From contig JAFXDG010000003.1 in the NCBI GenBank assembly GCA_017521285.1, positions 1 through 37,789 of the forward strand: a stretch of 37,789 nucleotides of DNA, given 5' to 3'. Numbering within the stretch: the stretch's first letter is position 1; the number at the start of each line of letters is the position of its first letter. Source of the stretch: Bacteroidaceae bacterium (GTDB taxonomy: Bacteria > Bacteroidota > Bacteroidia > Bacteroidales > Bacteroidaceae). Below the pieces are notes generated by a model. The model was not told the DNA's origin, did no database searches, and saw only the letters and a list, made by a program, of their open reading frames with translations. The position numbers and the translations under genes were made by a program. Of the stretch, positions 15,794-25,222 are shown in pieces.

Positions 15794-15931
15794 CTTGAGA
15801 AGAGGCAACGCACCATCTTGATGTTGCCCATCGGGAGAACTTGATGTCGTCCATCGGGAGAACTTGATGTCGTCGGGGATGAGAACTTGATGTCGTCAAA
15901 GGGGAGAACTTGATGTCACAGCAAGGAGGAA
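15794..15931. repeat. Six direct repeats of exactly 23 bp
   Basis: Units start at 15794, 15817, 15840, 15863, 15886 and 15909. The conserved part is CTTGATGTCGTC at the front and GAGAA at the end. The middle 6 bp vary between units (CATCGG, GGGGAT, AAAGGG). The first and last units are more diverged. They are not palindromic. Confidence 0.9.
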
Positions 15932-16021
15932 TCTGAAGCCAGCCAGCCCCACTTGCGTACAGATTATATCATAAGAAAAAGTTACTATATATTCTTCCTG
16001 TCCGACGGCTCGAACAGAAAC

Positions 16022-16066
16022 AAAAAGGCCCTCTCCGTCAGCACACGCTGATGGAGAGGGCTTTCT
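16022..16066. terminator. Bidirectional terminator, mainly for the subtilase operon
   Basis: A 15-bp stem (GCCCTCTCCGTCAGC at 16028-16042, GCTGATGGAGAGGGC at 16047-16061, one wobble pair) has a 4-base loop. On the minus strand it is followed by CTTTTTGTTT, 38 bp after the subtilase stop. On the plus strand it is followed by TTTCT. Confidence 0.88.
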
Positions 16067-16099
16067 CTTCAAGGAGGGGGATTCAGAGGATGAATGATG

Positions 16100-18244
16100 T
16101 CAGTTCATCACCTTCAGCACCTGGTTGCCCACACGGAGCAGATAGAGACCTGCGGGCAAAGCAGCCAAGGAAAGGGTAAAGGTCTGTCCGGCCTCGGAAA
16201 CCACCAACGGATGGTGCATCACACGGATTCCTGCAGCATTATAGAGGTCCACACCGACCTGCCCCATAGGACGGGCAAAACAGAGCATCAGGCCTCCGGC
16301 TGTCCTACGCGCAACCACCTGATTGCCGCCCTCAGCCTCCAGTCCCTCTATCGCCGCCAGCGAGTTGAGCACCTCTTTCAATCCGGCATAGGCATCAATC
16401 TTGCCATATCCGCAAGTGGCGGGATTGGTGTGTGCATCGTTCACAGCCGTCTGCTGGAGCAGGGAGCGGATGGCTTCATTGTCCAACGCAGGGTTGGCCT
16501 GCAACCAAGTGGCCACCACACCACTGACAAAGGGGGCAGCCATCGAAGTGCCCTGCATGTAGGAATAGAAGTAGGTATTGTCGTTCCATGTCAGAATGGA
16601 AGCCGTGGGATACGACGAACGGTAGGCATCATAGGAGTTCACAGCCGAAGCGATGAAGGTTCCCGGAGCAATCACGTCGGGCTTCATGCGCCCGTCGATG
16701 GTCGGTCCCACACTGCTGAAGGTGGCCAGCGTGCCCATCTTCTCGTCGGTCTGTTTGGGTTGCGAGCTGCCCGCCTCGGTGTAGGTGTTGCTGCTGACAT
16801 AGGCTCCTACGGAGATAATCTTACGTCCTGTTCCGCCAATCTCGCACAAGGTATGCTGCTTGTCTCCGGCTGTCCATCCCTCGGGCACCTCGGTCTCGAA
16901 GGTGGTGTATGCGGCATCGGCCCAGGCATGTACAGTGCCCGCAGTACGCGGAGTGACAATGAAGCCAACCGTCATGCCCATGCCCCGACTCTCAACCCCA
17001 AGGGTCAAGAAGGCATGAGGTTTGCCATTAATGGGATTCACCTCGGTGGTTATAAGCACCTTGCCCTTGATTCGCCCCGAGAGGGTGAACTCCTGTGTTG
17101 AACCCGAGGCAGCGTCTGCCGTGACGGGCATCACCTCCGAAGCAGCCGACTGCGAACCGTCGGAACTGCGGGTGACCACCACTTGCACATCGAACTCCAT
17201 GCCCTTGTCACCCCAGATGTCCACCTCGCCTCCAATCTGGCTCAGGCTGGGGGTAATCTTGTAGTTCACCATCGCCTTCAGCGGAGCATCGCCCGAGCCG
17301 GTGAAGGTCTTGCTCACGTGGACAGCATCATTGCCATAGTTGCCCATCGAGCCGACCAGCACGCGGCCGCTTCCTTGCAGTTGGTCGGCCACTTGGTCGA
17401 AGGGCGAGGTACCATCGTGAGGCCCCTGATGCCATCCCAGGCTCATGTTCACCACACAAGGCTTACCTACGGAGTCGGCATACTTGTAGATGTAGGCAAT
17501 GGCATCAGATATGTTGGCACTGTTGGCCGTTATGGCTCCCTTGCTCACTAATACAATGTCGGCCTCGGGCGCCACACCGAAGTAGGGATTGCCATCCACC
17601 CGATGTGATCCTGCCGCAATGGCGGCCACATGGGAACCATGGGATTGGGTGGTCAGGTCGGCCTTGGCGGCCAGAATCTCTTCCTGAGTAGTCAGTTCGA
17701 TGCCATACCCGAAGTCGGCGGGCACTGTACCCGTCGTGCCGGCCTGCTCCCACACGCGCTTGATGCGCAGCGAACCTGTCGCGTCGTCGAAGAAGGCAGG
17801 ATGGGTGTAGTCAAAGCCACCATCGATGATGCCCACCACCACACCTTTGCCCGTGTAGGGCATGGCCAGTCCCTCGCCCGCAAGCACCTTGTCAACACCG
17901 GAAACGGCACGGGCCTTGTCCATCATGGGACGGACGGGAGTACCCAATTGGATGTACTTCACAAAAGGCAACTGCTCCAACGCGGGAATGGCACTCAGAG
18001 GCAAACGCACCGTCAGGATGCCATCAAGACAAAGGGTGACCTTCACCCCAAGATCCTCCAAGGCTGCCACATCGGGCTCTCCCCCGACATGGAGGTATGC
18101 ACTGAGCACCTCGTCCGAAACAGCCGAACGGGTGGCTGCTTGCCGGCCCATCATGTAGTGGGCCGTAAAAGGCGAAACCTTGCCCTGCCCCCACGCCATG
18201 GTGAGGGAGAGCAAGGCCACTGATACAATGATAAGTCTCTTCAT
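16100..18244 (-). CDS. Secreted S8 (subtilisin-like) serine peptidase with T9SS sorting tail
   Basis: The 714-residue protein has a signal peptide ending near MAWG|Q. A subtilase domain spans about 130-610. The full triad is visible: D141 in GIIDGGFDYTHPAF, H202 in QSHGSHVAAIAAG and S567 in QGTSMAAPFVSG; oxyanion Asn is probably N302 in SMGNYGN. A beta-rich insert of about 180 residues lies between the His and Ser parts. The last 75 residues form a Por/T9SS type A sorting domain ending LPAGLYLLRVGNQVLKVMN, so the enzyme is probably exported across the outer membrane and anchored or released. It begins 14 bp after the preceding Omp28-like gene and is the last member of a five-gene run, followed by a strong terminator. 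Confidence 0.93.
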   Translation of the reverse strand: MKRLIIVSVALLSLTMAWGQGKVSPFTAHYMMGRQAATRSAVSDEVLSAYLHVGGEPDVAALEDLGVKVTLCLDGILTVRLPLSAIPALEQLPFVKYIQLGTPVRPMMDKARAVSGVDKVLAGEGLAMPYTGKGVVVGIIDGGFDYTHPAFFDDATGSLRIKRVWEQAGTTGTVPADFGYGIELTTQEEILAAKADLTTQSHGSHVAAIAAGSHRVDGNPYFGVAPEADIVLVSKGAITANSANISDAIAYIYKYADSVGKPCVVNMSLGWHQGPHDGTSPFDQVADQLQGSGRVLVGSMGNYGNDAVHVSKTFTGSGDAPLKAMVNYKITPSLSQIGGEVDIWGDKGMEFDVQVVVTRSSDGSQSAASEVMPVTADAASGSTQEFTLSGRIKGKVLITTEVNPINGKPHAFLTLGVESRGMGMTVGFIVTPRTAGTVHAWADAAYTTFETEVPEGWTAGDKQHTLCEIGGTGRKIISVGAYVSSNTYTEAGSSQPKQTDEKMGTLATFSSVGPTIDGRMKPDVIAPGTFIASAVNSYDAYRSSYPTASILTWNDNTYFYSYMQGTSMAAPFVSGVVATWLQANPALDNEAIRSLLQQTAVNDAHTNPATCGYGKIDAYAGLKEVLNSLAAIEGLEAEGGNQVVARRTAGGLMLCFARPMGQVGVDLYNAAGIRVMHHPLVVSEAGQTFTLSLAALPAGLYLLRVGNQVLKVMN

Positions 18245-18258
18245 AGGAAAGGAACTGT

Positions 18259-20139
18259 TTATTTGACAATCAACTTCTGCACGTCAGTGCCACCGCCGGG
18301 CAACAGGGTGCGCACCACATAAAGGCCGGGAGGAAGCAGGAAAGTCTGTTCGCCATTCTTCAGGCTGGCAGCCAAGGCACCCGATGCGGTATAGATGTCG
18401 GCCCGCAGGAAATCGCCCACAATGTGCATCTGACTGCCGTCAAAGGTGAAGAACGGCGCACGTCCTGCCACCGTCTCCTCAACCCCCTGTGCCAGATTGT
18501 CTGTCATAAGGGAAATCTTAGCCGCGTTATAAACGTTGCAAGCCGTGGGACTCGTACTGCTGAAGTCGCTCACAAAGGCTACAATCTGCATGTCGGACAA
18601 GACTGTCTCAATCTCTGTTCCCGTATAGTCTCCGAAGTTTGTCGTAACAACGGTGGGAATCTCATACTCCACCGAGTAGCGCACAGTCTTGCCCGGTGTC
18701 AGCTGAATCTGCTGTCCCCAAGTATTGCCAATCATGGTTCCGCGGAAGACGTGGTTATGTACGTAGTTAGTACCGCCATTGGCCTGCATACCTACCAGAC
18801 CATCCTGCAACAACCACACGTTCAGCGTATGAATCGAATCAGAAGGAACCACAAAGGTCTCCACATCCACCAATAAGGTTCCCTTGCGGGTAGCAGCATC
18901 AATCTGGTTGTAGAGCTTCAGGCCCACGTAGGGCTGCACTTGACGGAAAGCCTGGGCCGCCGTGCGGACAGCAGCCCCGTCGGTGCTGGCAAACACGGGC
19001 GAAGTAGTGCTGATGGAAGGCACCGCCGTGCGGTTGAACATGGCCGCTGGAGCGTAAGTGCCGGCATTGCCGTAAAGCCACGTGTAAGTATAGCTGTCAG
19101 CAAGTGTGAACTGGTCGGGATAATAACCCGCATGATGACACACTTCGATGAACTCGTTCTCAATACCCTTAATGGCACTGGCCAGATTGGCGTGCCCTGC
19201 CGGACAGTTTCCACATGCCTGACCAGTGAAGACCTCAATGAGTATCTTTTTCTCTATATCTGACGGATAGAAGAAGACACTGCTGACAGCACTGTTGTCC
19301 GTCTCCTCAGCATCGGCCGCACCATTGACGTTACTCACACTCACCTTCATATCAAGGGTGCCGGTCTCATTGGTAGTATAGGCGGGCAACGTGAAATCAT
19401 AGGACTTTCCACTGGCCAAGGCCACTCCGGTCACCGAAGTCACAACAGGCTCGGCCGTACCCACACTGCAAGTCAGGTCAAACGAAGTAATGGGCTGGTT
19501 ACCGAAGTTGAAGACCTGTCCCTTGAACACTTGCGGCTCGCCCGCCACCTGATAACCTTCCGCCAGGATGGGGCGCACACTCAAGTCGGTAAAGTCGGCC
19601 ACGCCATCCAACTTCATCTGGATATTAGGCACACCGTACCCCTCTGCTGAGACATCAATCCACATCCCATTCTCGTAAGCCCACGAAATACCGGCCTCTG
19701 TATTGTTACTCTGGTCAAAGGACAGCGGCTTGTATGAAGTTCCAACCTCTACAGTATGCCCGAAGAAGAAAGGCTCACCGTCAAGCACATAGGCACTCTC
19801 CAAAGAATATTCAGTCATACGCTCACGAGAAGATGTAGGTTTGAAGGCCTGCTCATACAGCGGCGTTCCACCTAACTCACGGGTGATAAAAAGAGTTCCG
19901 CGTTCAACTTGCGTAGTGCTGACGTAGGTAAGGAAACTCTTCACTGTGGCCCCTTTCAGCAAAGCTGCCTTTTCAGCATCCACATACACGGCCATACCCT
20001 GCTTCTCAGTGTTACCGAAGCGCACAATATCATTTCGGTTCAAGGTCCCATTGGTGTAACCAACGGTAGTCTGTGCTACAGCCGTTCCTCCCATCATCAG
20101 AATTGCAGCCAGCAGCATCATGTTCGTCCATTTTGTCAT
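18259..20139 (-). CDS. Omp28-like surface protein with CxxC motif and T9SS sorting tail
   Basis: The 626-residue product has a signal peptide (cut near AVA|Q). Two N-terminal beta domains of the choice-of-anchor/CARDB type are followed by an Omp28-related thioredoxin-like domain starting near residue 300. That domain is marked by LIEVFTGQACGNCPAGHANL, with C309 and C312 forming a CxxC pair. The C-terminus (LPPGLYVVRTLLPGGGTDVQKLIVK) is a T9SS type A sorting domain. Omp28 proteins are surface or outer-membrane proteins of Porphyromonas and relatives; their function is unsettled and the CxxC suggests redox or disulfide chemistry. Another Omp28-like gene lies two genes upstream (23355-25208). 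A hairpin with T-run separates it from the gene upstream. Confidence 0.85.
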   Translation of the reverse strand: MTKWTNMMLLAAILMMGGTAVAQTTVGYTNGTLNRNDIVRFGNTEKQGMAVYVDAEKAALLKGATVKSFLTYVSTTQVERGTLFITRELGGTPLYEQAFKPTSSRERMTEYSLESAYVLDGEPFFFGHTVEVGTSYKPLSFDQSNNTEAGISWAYENGMWIDVSAEGYGVPNIQMKLDGVADFTDLSVRPILAEGYQVAGEPQVFKGQVFNFGNQPITSFDLTCSVGTAEPVVTSVTGVALASGKSYDFTLPAYTTNETGTLDMKVSVSNVNGAADAEETDNSAVSSVFFYPSDIEKKILIEVFTGQACGNCPAGHANLASAIKGIENEFIEVCHHAGYYPDQFTLADSYTYTWLYGNAGTYAPAAMFNRTAVPSISTTSPVFASTDGAAVRTAAQAFRQVQPYVGLKLYNQIDAATRKGTLLVDVETFVVPSDSIHTLNVWLLQDGLVGMQANGGTNYVHNHVFRGTMIGNTWGQQIQLTPGKTVRYSVEYEIPTVVTTNFGDYTGTEIETVLSDMQIVAFVSDFSSTSPTACNVYNAAKISLMTDNLAQGVEETVAGRAPFFTFDGSQMHIVGDFLRADIYTASGALAASLKNGEQTFLLPPGLYVVRTLLPGGGTDVQKLIVK

Positions 20140-20164
20140 ATCAATTAGTTTTAGATGAGTTCAA

Positions 20165-20216
20165 TGAAAAAGCCTCTCGTACACGAACCGCGATACCGGC
20201 ACTTGCACAAGAGGCT
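20165..20216 (-). terminator. Hairpin terminator or attenuator inside the T9SS cargo operon
   Basis: On the minus strand AGCCTCT (20216-20210) pairs with AGAGGCT (20177-20171) around a 32-base loop with a smaller stem, followed by TTTTC. It lies 13 bp after the stop at 20230 and 32 bp before the next gene, leaving no room for a full promoter downstream. Partial read-through, lowering expression of the last two genes, is the likely effect. Confidence 0.6.
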
Positions 20217-20229
20217 GTTTGTATAAGGT

Positions 20230-23200
20230 TTATCTGATTACCAACTTACGGCTCAGTGAGGTTCCATCAACTACCGCCTTCAGCACATACACTCCCGGTT
20301 GCAGATGAGCCACAGAAAGTACAGCACCTTCAGCGTGGGCTACCAACGAGCCATTGGCACTATGCAACGCGACATCCGTCACCTGACCGCCAATCACAGT
20401 AATGGCTGTAGCCGTAACATCAAGGGTGACAAGTGAAGTCTCAACGTCATCAATGCCAGCAGCCATATTGATGAACTGCATCGTACCTTGCACCGGATTC
20501 TCCAATCCTTCATAAGATACATCGACACGCAACTGATGGGTTCCTGTACCCACTTCATGAGTGAAAGTAGTCTCGGTTATAGGTGCGTCAGTCACCTTCT
20601 TGCGATCAACATACACGTCGTACCCCTTTACAGGCAGAGGTTTGGCATCGGCCGAGCGGATAACCAAACCAATCATCCAGTTACCCATGCGGTTAGCATT
20701 TTCCATTTTTGAAATAGAAGTGAAAGTCTCGCCATTGTCATCGGAGAAAAGGTCAGACTCTCCCTCAAAAGGAGTCAGGTTATCCATGCCGATAGGAGCT
20801 TCTCCCGGAGTTACATCATAGCAATCAAGTACAAGCAAATATTCCGAAGCAGCATTCACCGTAATAGGATTATCCAATTCTATCGTATTCCACACTCCCT
20901 TCGTATAGTCAACACCACGCTCCAATTCTTTCCAGACAACATCTTTACCATTTTCACGCAAAGCTATGGCAAATTCGGCATCTGATGTGGGGAAGAAACG
21001 AACATGGGTAATCTGATAACCGTCGTAAAGTCTGAAATTGTCCTTGTCGTATGAAGCTGCATACAAGGCACTGTAACCGCTTTTCTCTGAAGGAGCCAGA
21101 CCACCTGCATTCGTATCACTGGAATAACCGATGTTGGTTTCATCGTCATCAAAAGGATTTTCCCATGATGCAGAAATTGTCTCACCGTCAACATAATTGA
21201 TAGATACATTGGATATTTTCTTGTATGCAGCCAAATTTTCAGCCACAGCCAAAGAGGTATTCACGGATTCTGTCACAGTACCGTCTGAATAAACTGCTGC
21301 AACACTGAACGTATGTTCACCATCTGCCACATCATACTGGCGGAATCTCAACAAATCGGTAGTGCCAACTTCTTTGTCATCAACAAACACTTTATATGAA
21401 GCGACATTATTGTTATCTAACTGAGAAGCTTCACCAAAACAAATTCCAACAGGGAATGTAACCGGATATTCATACGCACCGTTCGGTCTTGACATACCAT
21501 CTTCATAAAGTGACATGAATGCAGGTTCTCCTTGACGACGAAGCAAATCTGTATAACCGGGGCGACAAGTATTGAAAATAGCACCCAATGTTGCGTAACC
21601 ACCATAACCTGTCACATCAACAAAAATACCGACATAAATATCTTCCCCTGCAGGAACAGTCACAGGCTCACTTAGCTGTACCGTATTCTCTACACCATAA
21701 ACCAACTTGGAGTCGTCCAATTTACGAGAAGCAAAAAGAACAGTATCTTTTGCAGTATAAAAATTAACCGCCCAACCATTCTGTTTGCTCATAGGATAAA
21801 AAGAAACATCCGTAATCTGTTTACCATACACAGCCAAATCGGATGCTTCGAAACGAACTGCTTGCTCGAAATTATAATCGCCACTACCAAAAGCAATGAT
21901 GTTGTCATCAGCCGAACCATACTTCAACGCTGGACGATTGGCAAGAGGAGCATTCCAGAAAAGACGCACATCACGGACACCAGTCTGCACTGCATTCAAG
22001 CTACGAGGAGCACGAACAACAAAATCAGCAACTTCAACAGCAGCCACTTCTGTCTTTTCCGATTCTGAATCGGAATATACAGCAGTGAGTGCATATTCAT
22101 AATTACCGTTAGTCATCGAACGGTCGTAATAACAGTACTCTGTAGCTGCAAGTTCTGCAATCTTTTCGCCGTTGCGCCATACATTGTATGCCTTTACTCC
22201 TTCAACATTAGCGAGTGGTGCCTTCCATGTCAAACGACAAACATCTGTACCCTCCAAGTGGGTTGCTTTCAACGACGTAGGAGACGGATTGGTCAAGTTG
22301 GCATCCAAACGAATAATCAGCGGACGAGGAATATTATTGGAATCGTAGGCATTCACTGCAAATGTGCGCTCATCTTCTGAAATTCCATCACACTGTAAAA
22401 GAGTCCAACCCGTAAGGTCAACTCCCAAGTCTTCGATATATTTCTGCAAATCAATTACTTTACCATCCTTCACATAAGCAGCATGCATATAATCTTCCAT
22501 GCTGGCCGTATATTTACCTACAGCATTTCCTGCATTGGTAACACGATAAAATTCATGTCCAAAAACATTGGAGAAGTCAATGTAAGTTGTTTCTTTCGTT
22601 TCTATGTCATAGATAATTTTGTCCCCAAGAACTTTTTTCCCATTAGGAGAAAAAGAATACGCAACACTAAAAGGGCCAATATTTGTATAATCCAACAACA
22701 CAGAATCCGGAGTCCACAATGTCGGAGTACGATTAGGTTTCAACGGATGATAAGAATATCCACATGCCATGGTTCCATCATTGTTCACATCATAACCTCC
22801 ACCCGTTACATTATACTCCTCTCCCCACAGTTTGATTTCTCCGTCAAGCGTCCAAGTTGCAGCTTTATATACAGTTTTACCAGCCACTTTGAACTGAGCA
22901 ACACCAGCCACATACTTACCATTGTCACTGATACCATTAGGCATACCACAATTCGGGAGATAATGCCATTTGCCATTTTTGAAATAACCGCCCACTTCCA
23001 TTGAGGCACCATTCTCGGTAGCTTCATCAGTAGTGAAAAGTCCAACCACTGTACCATCGTTGGCAATATCCAACACAGGAGCTGAATGACCGATAGGTGC
23101 TACTTGAGTAATCTCATTATTTACGATATCCCAAATAAATCCACGGCCTTCCCCATCGTTCACATTACCACATGCCCACCGACCGTTGGCAGACATACTC

Positions 23201-23316
23201 ACCACTTGATACTCGACCAATACATCGGGACCGACGAGTATCTGCACATTGTTGTTCTGTGCTACAGCCCCCCAACCAAGGAGAGAAGCACAAAAAAGCA
23301 AATTCAGTTTTTTCAT
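20230..23316 (-). CDS. Secreted HAF-repeat propeller/fibronectin-III protein with T9SS sorting tail
   Basis: The 1028-residue protein has a signal peptide (MKKLNLLFCASLLGWGAVAQ). Residues about 25-340 contain propeller-like blades of the HAF type, seen as repeated SANGRWACGNV, SDNGKYVAGVA, NNDGTMACGY and SPNGKKVLGD. The rest is built from Fn3-like modules (TWKAPLANVEGVKAYNVWRNG near 370; FWNAPLANRPALKYG near 455) alternating with jelly-roll-like segments (ITDVSFYP and ITHVRFFP). The C-terminus (LQPGVYVLKAVVDGTSLSRKLVIR) is a T9SS sorting domain. No enzymatic motif is visible. It is likely an adhesive or carbohydrate-contacting surface protein. It starts 38 bp after the previous gene of the run. 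Confidence 0.8.
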   Translation of the reverse strand: MKKLNLLFCASLLGWGAVAQNNNVQILVGPDVLVEYQVVSMSANGRWACGNVNDGEGRGFIWDIVNNEITQVAPIGHSAPVLDIANDGTVVGLFTTDEATENGASMEVGGYFKNGKWHYLPNCGMPNGISDNGKYVAGVAQFKVAGKTVYKAATWTLDGEIKLWGEEYNVTGGGYDVNNDGTMACGYSYHPLKPNRTPTLWTPDSVLLDYTNIGPFSVAYSFSPNGKKVLGDKIIYDIETKETTYIDFSNVFGHEFYRVTNAGNAVGKYTASMEDYMHAAYVKDGKVIDLQKYIEDLGVDLTGWTLLQCDGISEDERTFAVNAYDSNNIPRPLIIRLDANLTNPSPTSLKATHLEGTDVCRLTWKAPLANVEGVKAYNVWRNGEKIAELAATEYCYYDRSMTNGNYEYALTAVYSDSESEKTEVAAVEVADFVVRAPRSLNAVQTGVRDVRLFWNAPLANRPALKYGSADDNIIAFGSGDYNFEQAVRFEASDLAVYGKQITDVSFYPMSKQNGWAVNFYTAKDTVLFASRKLDDSKLVYGVENTVQLSEPVTVPAGEDIYVGIFVDVTGYGGYATLGAIFNTCRPGYTDLLRRQGEPAFMSLYEDGMSRPNGAYEYPVTFPVGICFGEASQLDNNNVASYKVFVDDKEVGTTDLLRFRQYDVADGEHTFSVAAVYSDGTVTESVNTSLAVAENLAAYKKISNVSINYVDGETISASWENPFDDDETNIGYSSDTNAGGLAPSEKSGYSALYAASYDKDNFRLYDGYQITHVRFFPTSDAEFAIALRENGKDVVWKELERGVDYTKGVWNTIELDNPITVNAASEYLLVLDCYDVTPGEAPIGMDNLTPFEGESDLFSDDNGETFTSISKMENANRMGNWMIGLVIRSADAKPLPVKGYDVYVDRKKVTDAPITETTFTHEVGTGTHQLRVDVSYEGLENPVQGTMQFINMAAGIDDVETSLVTLDVTATAITVIGGQVTDVALHSANGSLVAHAEGAVLSVAHLQPGVYVLKAVVDGTSLSRKLVIR

Positions 23317-23354
23317 CTTTCTTTATTCTTTTATGTTTTATTGTTTCCTACAAG

Positions 23355-25208
23355 TTAAAGTACCACTTTCTTTGTCCAGACACAATCGCCTTGACTGATA
23401 CGCAATACATAAATTCCACCTTGGGCAATCGCTGACAAGTTGAAGCGTCCACTACCCTCACCCGACCATGTAGCCATGTGTCGGCCATCAACTGCTACCA
23501 CTTCAACAGTAAAGGGAGCAGATGCCGGACAAATCACTTGTACCTCTTTTCCTTTATCCAAAACCAATTGTACTCCATCTGCCGGACGAGACATCTCACT
23601 CGGATGAATACCCGTCTGGTCATCAGGCACTTTCACCTCCACGACATTCAGCACTTCATCCGTGTAATAGTTCATCACAATGGCTACGATTGCCAGATTG
23701 TTTTTATCATAAACAGACGAAGGAATACCCATTTTAGCATCAACAGTGTACTCTACGCCGGCTTCAATAGCAGCAGGAAGACTATTCTTGATTCCCACAA
23801 AAGCTTTGTTATCGTTACGCACCACATTGGTGTACCACATCAAATCAGGAGCAACAGGAGAAGACATGTAATAGAACTCACCTTGCCTAATATTGACAAC
23901 TCCATTGATTTGGCGCATGGCATCGGTCTGCACCTCTTTTTCAATCAACACATACCCCACGCGGTATTTGTCTGTTGCATTATCAGTGTCTTGAGCAAAA
24001 GTTACCTTCGCAGAAGTCTGAACCGAATCACCACCTTCGTATGTCACATCCAGGTCAATCTTGGCCACTGTCGGTGTTGTGAACAATTTCTTCAACTTGG
24101 CCATATTCTGCGCCGACGATCCTCCACCGATGGAATTGCTACGGTTACGATTGAGATAGACGGTTGGGAAAGAATTAGTTTTCATTCCAGTCACATAAGG
24201 CATATATTCAAAGATGTCACCGTAATGAGCATGAGCCTCCACGCATACAATCTGATGTCCGTAACGCTCTTCCATCTGTTGGATGAAAGAAATCACTTCA
24301 GGACAATTCACACACCAGGCTCCCGTAGCTTTTTCCAAAAGGAGGGTGCGAGGGTAATAAGAACAGATGATGCTGTCTTCCACAATCGTGTGCTCACCAT
24401 TCATCACCTTGTAATGAGTAGCCTTGCCCACTTGAACAGGCACCTCGAACTCAAACGGATATCCGTCTCCCTGTTTCCAGGAATCTTGCCAAGCCGGATG
24501 CTCCAACACGTCAGTACCGTTAATCACACAAGTGAAGTTATGACCTCCTTGTTCCATTCCACTGTTGAGGACATAGCCCTGCACTTTGGCAGTTCCCACA
24601 TTGCCGACAAAACGCGGAGTTTCATCCTTCACGATGAAATCGGCTTTCGTGGGTTGTCCCACAAACATATCATCGATAGCCAACAGGAACTTGTTCTGAC
24701 TGTCATGTACAAAAGCGATATACACTTTCTGTCCCGCATATTTTTCCAACGAGACATAATGCTTCGTCCAAAGGTATTCCTCTTCCTCCACAGAATAAAG
24801 TTCTTCAAAATCGTAATACTCTTTCCCTGTAGTAGAAATCATCACCTTATACCCGTCACGAAGATGGTAATGAATGGCACGGGCCGTCCACTTCAGACAA
24901 ACATTTTCAGAAGGAAGTGTCAGTCGGGGTGTCACCATCCAATTATCCGTCGGCATATCATACAAACGATGTGATGTACTGACAGCCGCCACTCCGTCTT
25001 CACTGTCCACCACAGAAATGCTCCACTCCATGCTGGTATTGATTTTCTTGAAATCAACACTATTGACCGGCATTTCATCATAGCAAACGAGTGTAAAGTC
25101 TTCGGGGATGCCATCGTAGAAATCAGTTTCCAGACAAACCTCCTGCCCCACTGTAGGGAGCACACACCATGCCATCAAGGCTGATGAAAACAATTGTTTG
25201 ATATTCAT
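23355..25208 (-). CDS. Second Omp28-like protein with jelly-roll domain, CxxC motif and T9SS sorting tail
   Basis: The 617-residue protein has a signal peptide (cut near PTVG|Q). A choice-of-anchor J/MAM-like jelly-roll domain spans about 25-190 (WMVTPRLTLP, then VYIAFVHDSQNKFLLAIDDMFVG). An Omp28-related thioredoxin-like domain follows, with C299 and C302 in LLLEKATGAWCVNCPEV; WCxxC is the thioredoxin-type context. The C-terminus GGIYVLRISQGDCVWTKKVVL is a T9SS sorting tail, here with an unusual cysteine in its last strand. It lies 14 bp after the 1552-residue protein gene. It may be a surface redox or disulfide-exchange protein; function is inferred only. Confidence 0.83.
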   Translation of the reverse strand: MNIKQLFSSALMAWCVLPTVGQEVCLETDFYDGIPEDFTLVCYDEMPVNSVDFKKINTSMEWSISVVDSEDGVAAVSTSHRLYDMPTDNWMVTPRLTLPSENVCLKWTARAIHYHLRDGYKVMISTTGKEYYDFEELYSVEEEEYLWTKHYVSLEKYAGQKVYIAFVHDSQNKFLLAIDDMFVGQPTKADFIVKDETPRFVGNVGTAKVQGYVLNSGMEQGGHNFTCVINGTDVLEHPAWQDSWKQGDGYPFEFEVPVQVGKATHYKVMNGEHTIVEDSIICSYYPRTLLLEKATGAWCVNCPEVISFIQQMEERYGHQIVCVEAHAHYGDIFEYMPYVTGMKTNSFPTVYLNRNRSNSIGGGSSAQNMAKLKKLFTTPTVAKIDLDVTYEGGDSVQTSAKVTFAQDTDNATDKYRVGYVLIEKEVQTDAMRQINGVVNIRQGEFYYMSSPVAPDLMWYTNVVRNDNKAFVGIKNSLPAAIEAGVEYTVDAKMGIPSSVYDKNNLAIVAIVMNYYTDEVLNVVEVKVPDDQTGIHPSEMSRPADGVQLVLDKGKEVQVICPASAPFTVEVVAVDGRHMATWSGEGSGRFNLSAIAQGGIYVLRISQGDCVWTKKVVL

Positions 25209-25222
25209 TCTCTGTTTCTTAT

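Larger units (their letters stand above)
15566..16099. other. Convergent intergenic region with terminators and a 23-bp repeat array
   Basis: No gene is visible. It contains a terminator at 15612-15667, six 23-bp direct repeats at 15794-15931 and a bidirectional terminator at 16022-16066. Confidence 0.75.

Noticed and set aside
15794-15931. CRISPR array
   Set aside because: The period is only 23 bp and the variable part is 6 bp, far below spacer length. No cas genes are nearby.
16094-17101. Long plus-strand open frame opposite the subtilase
   Set aside because: It is the antisense shadow of the S8 peptidase gene, whose catalytic motifs are clear. The same applies to the long antisense frames at 3470-4537, 23478-24974 and 26069-28501.
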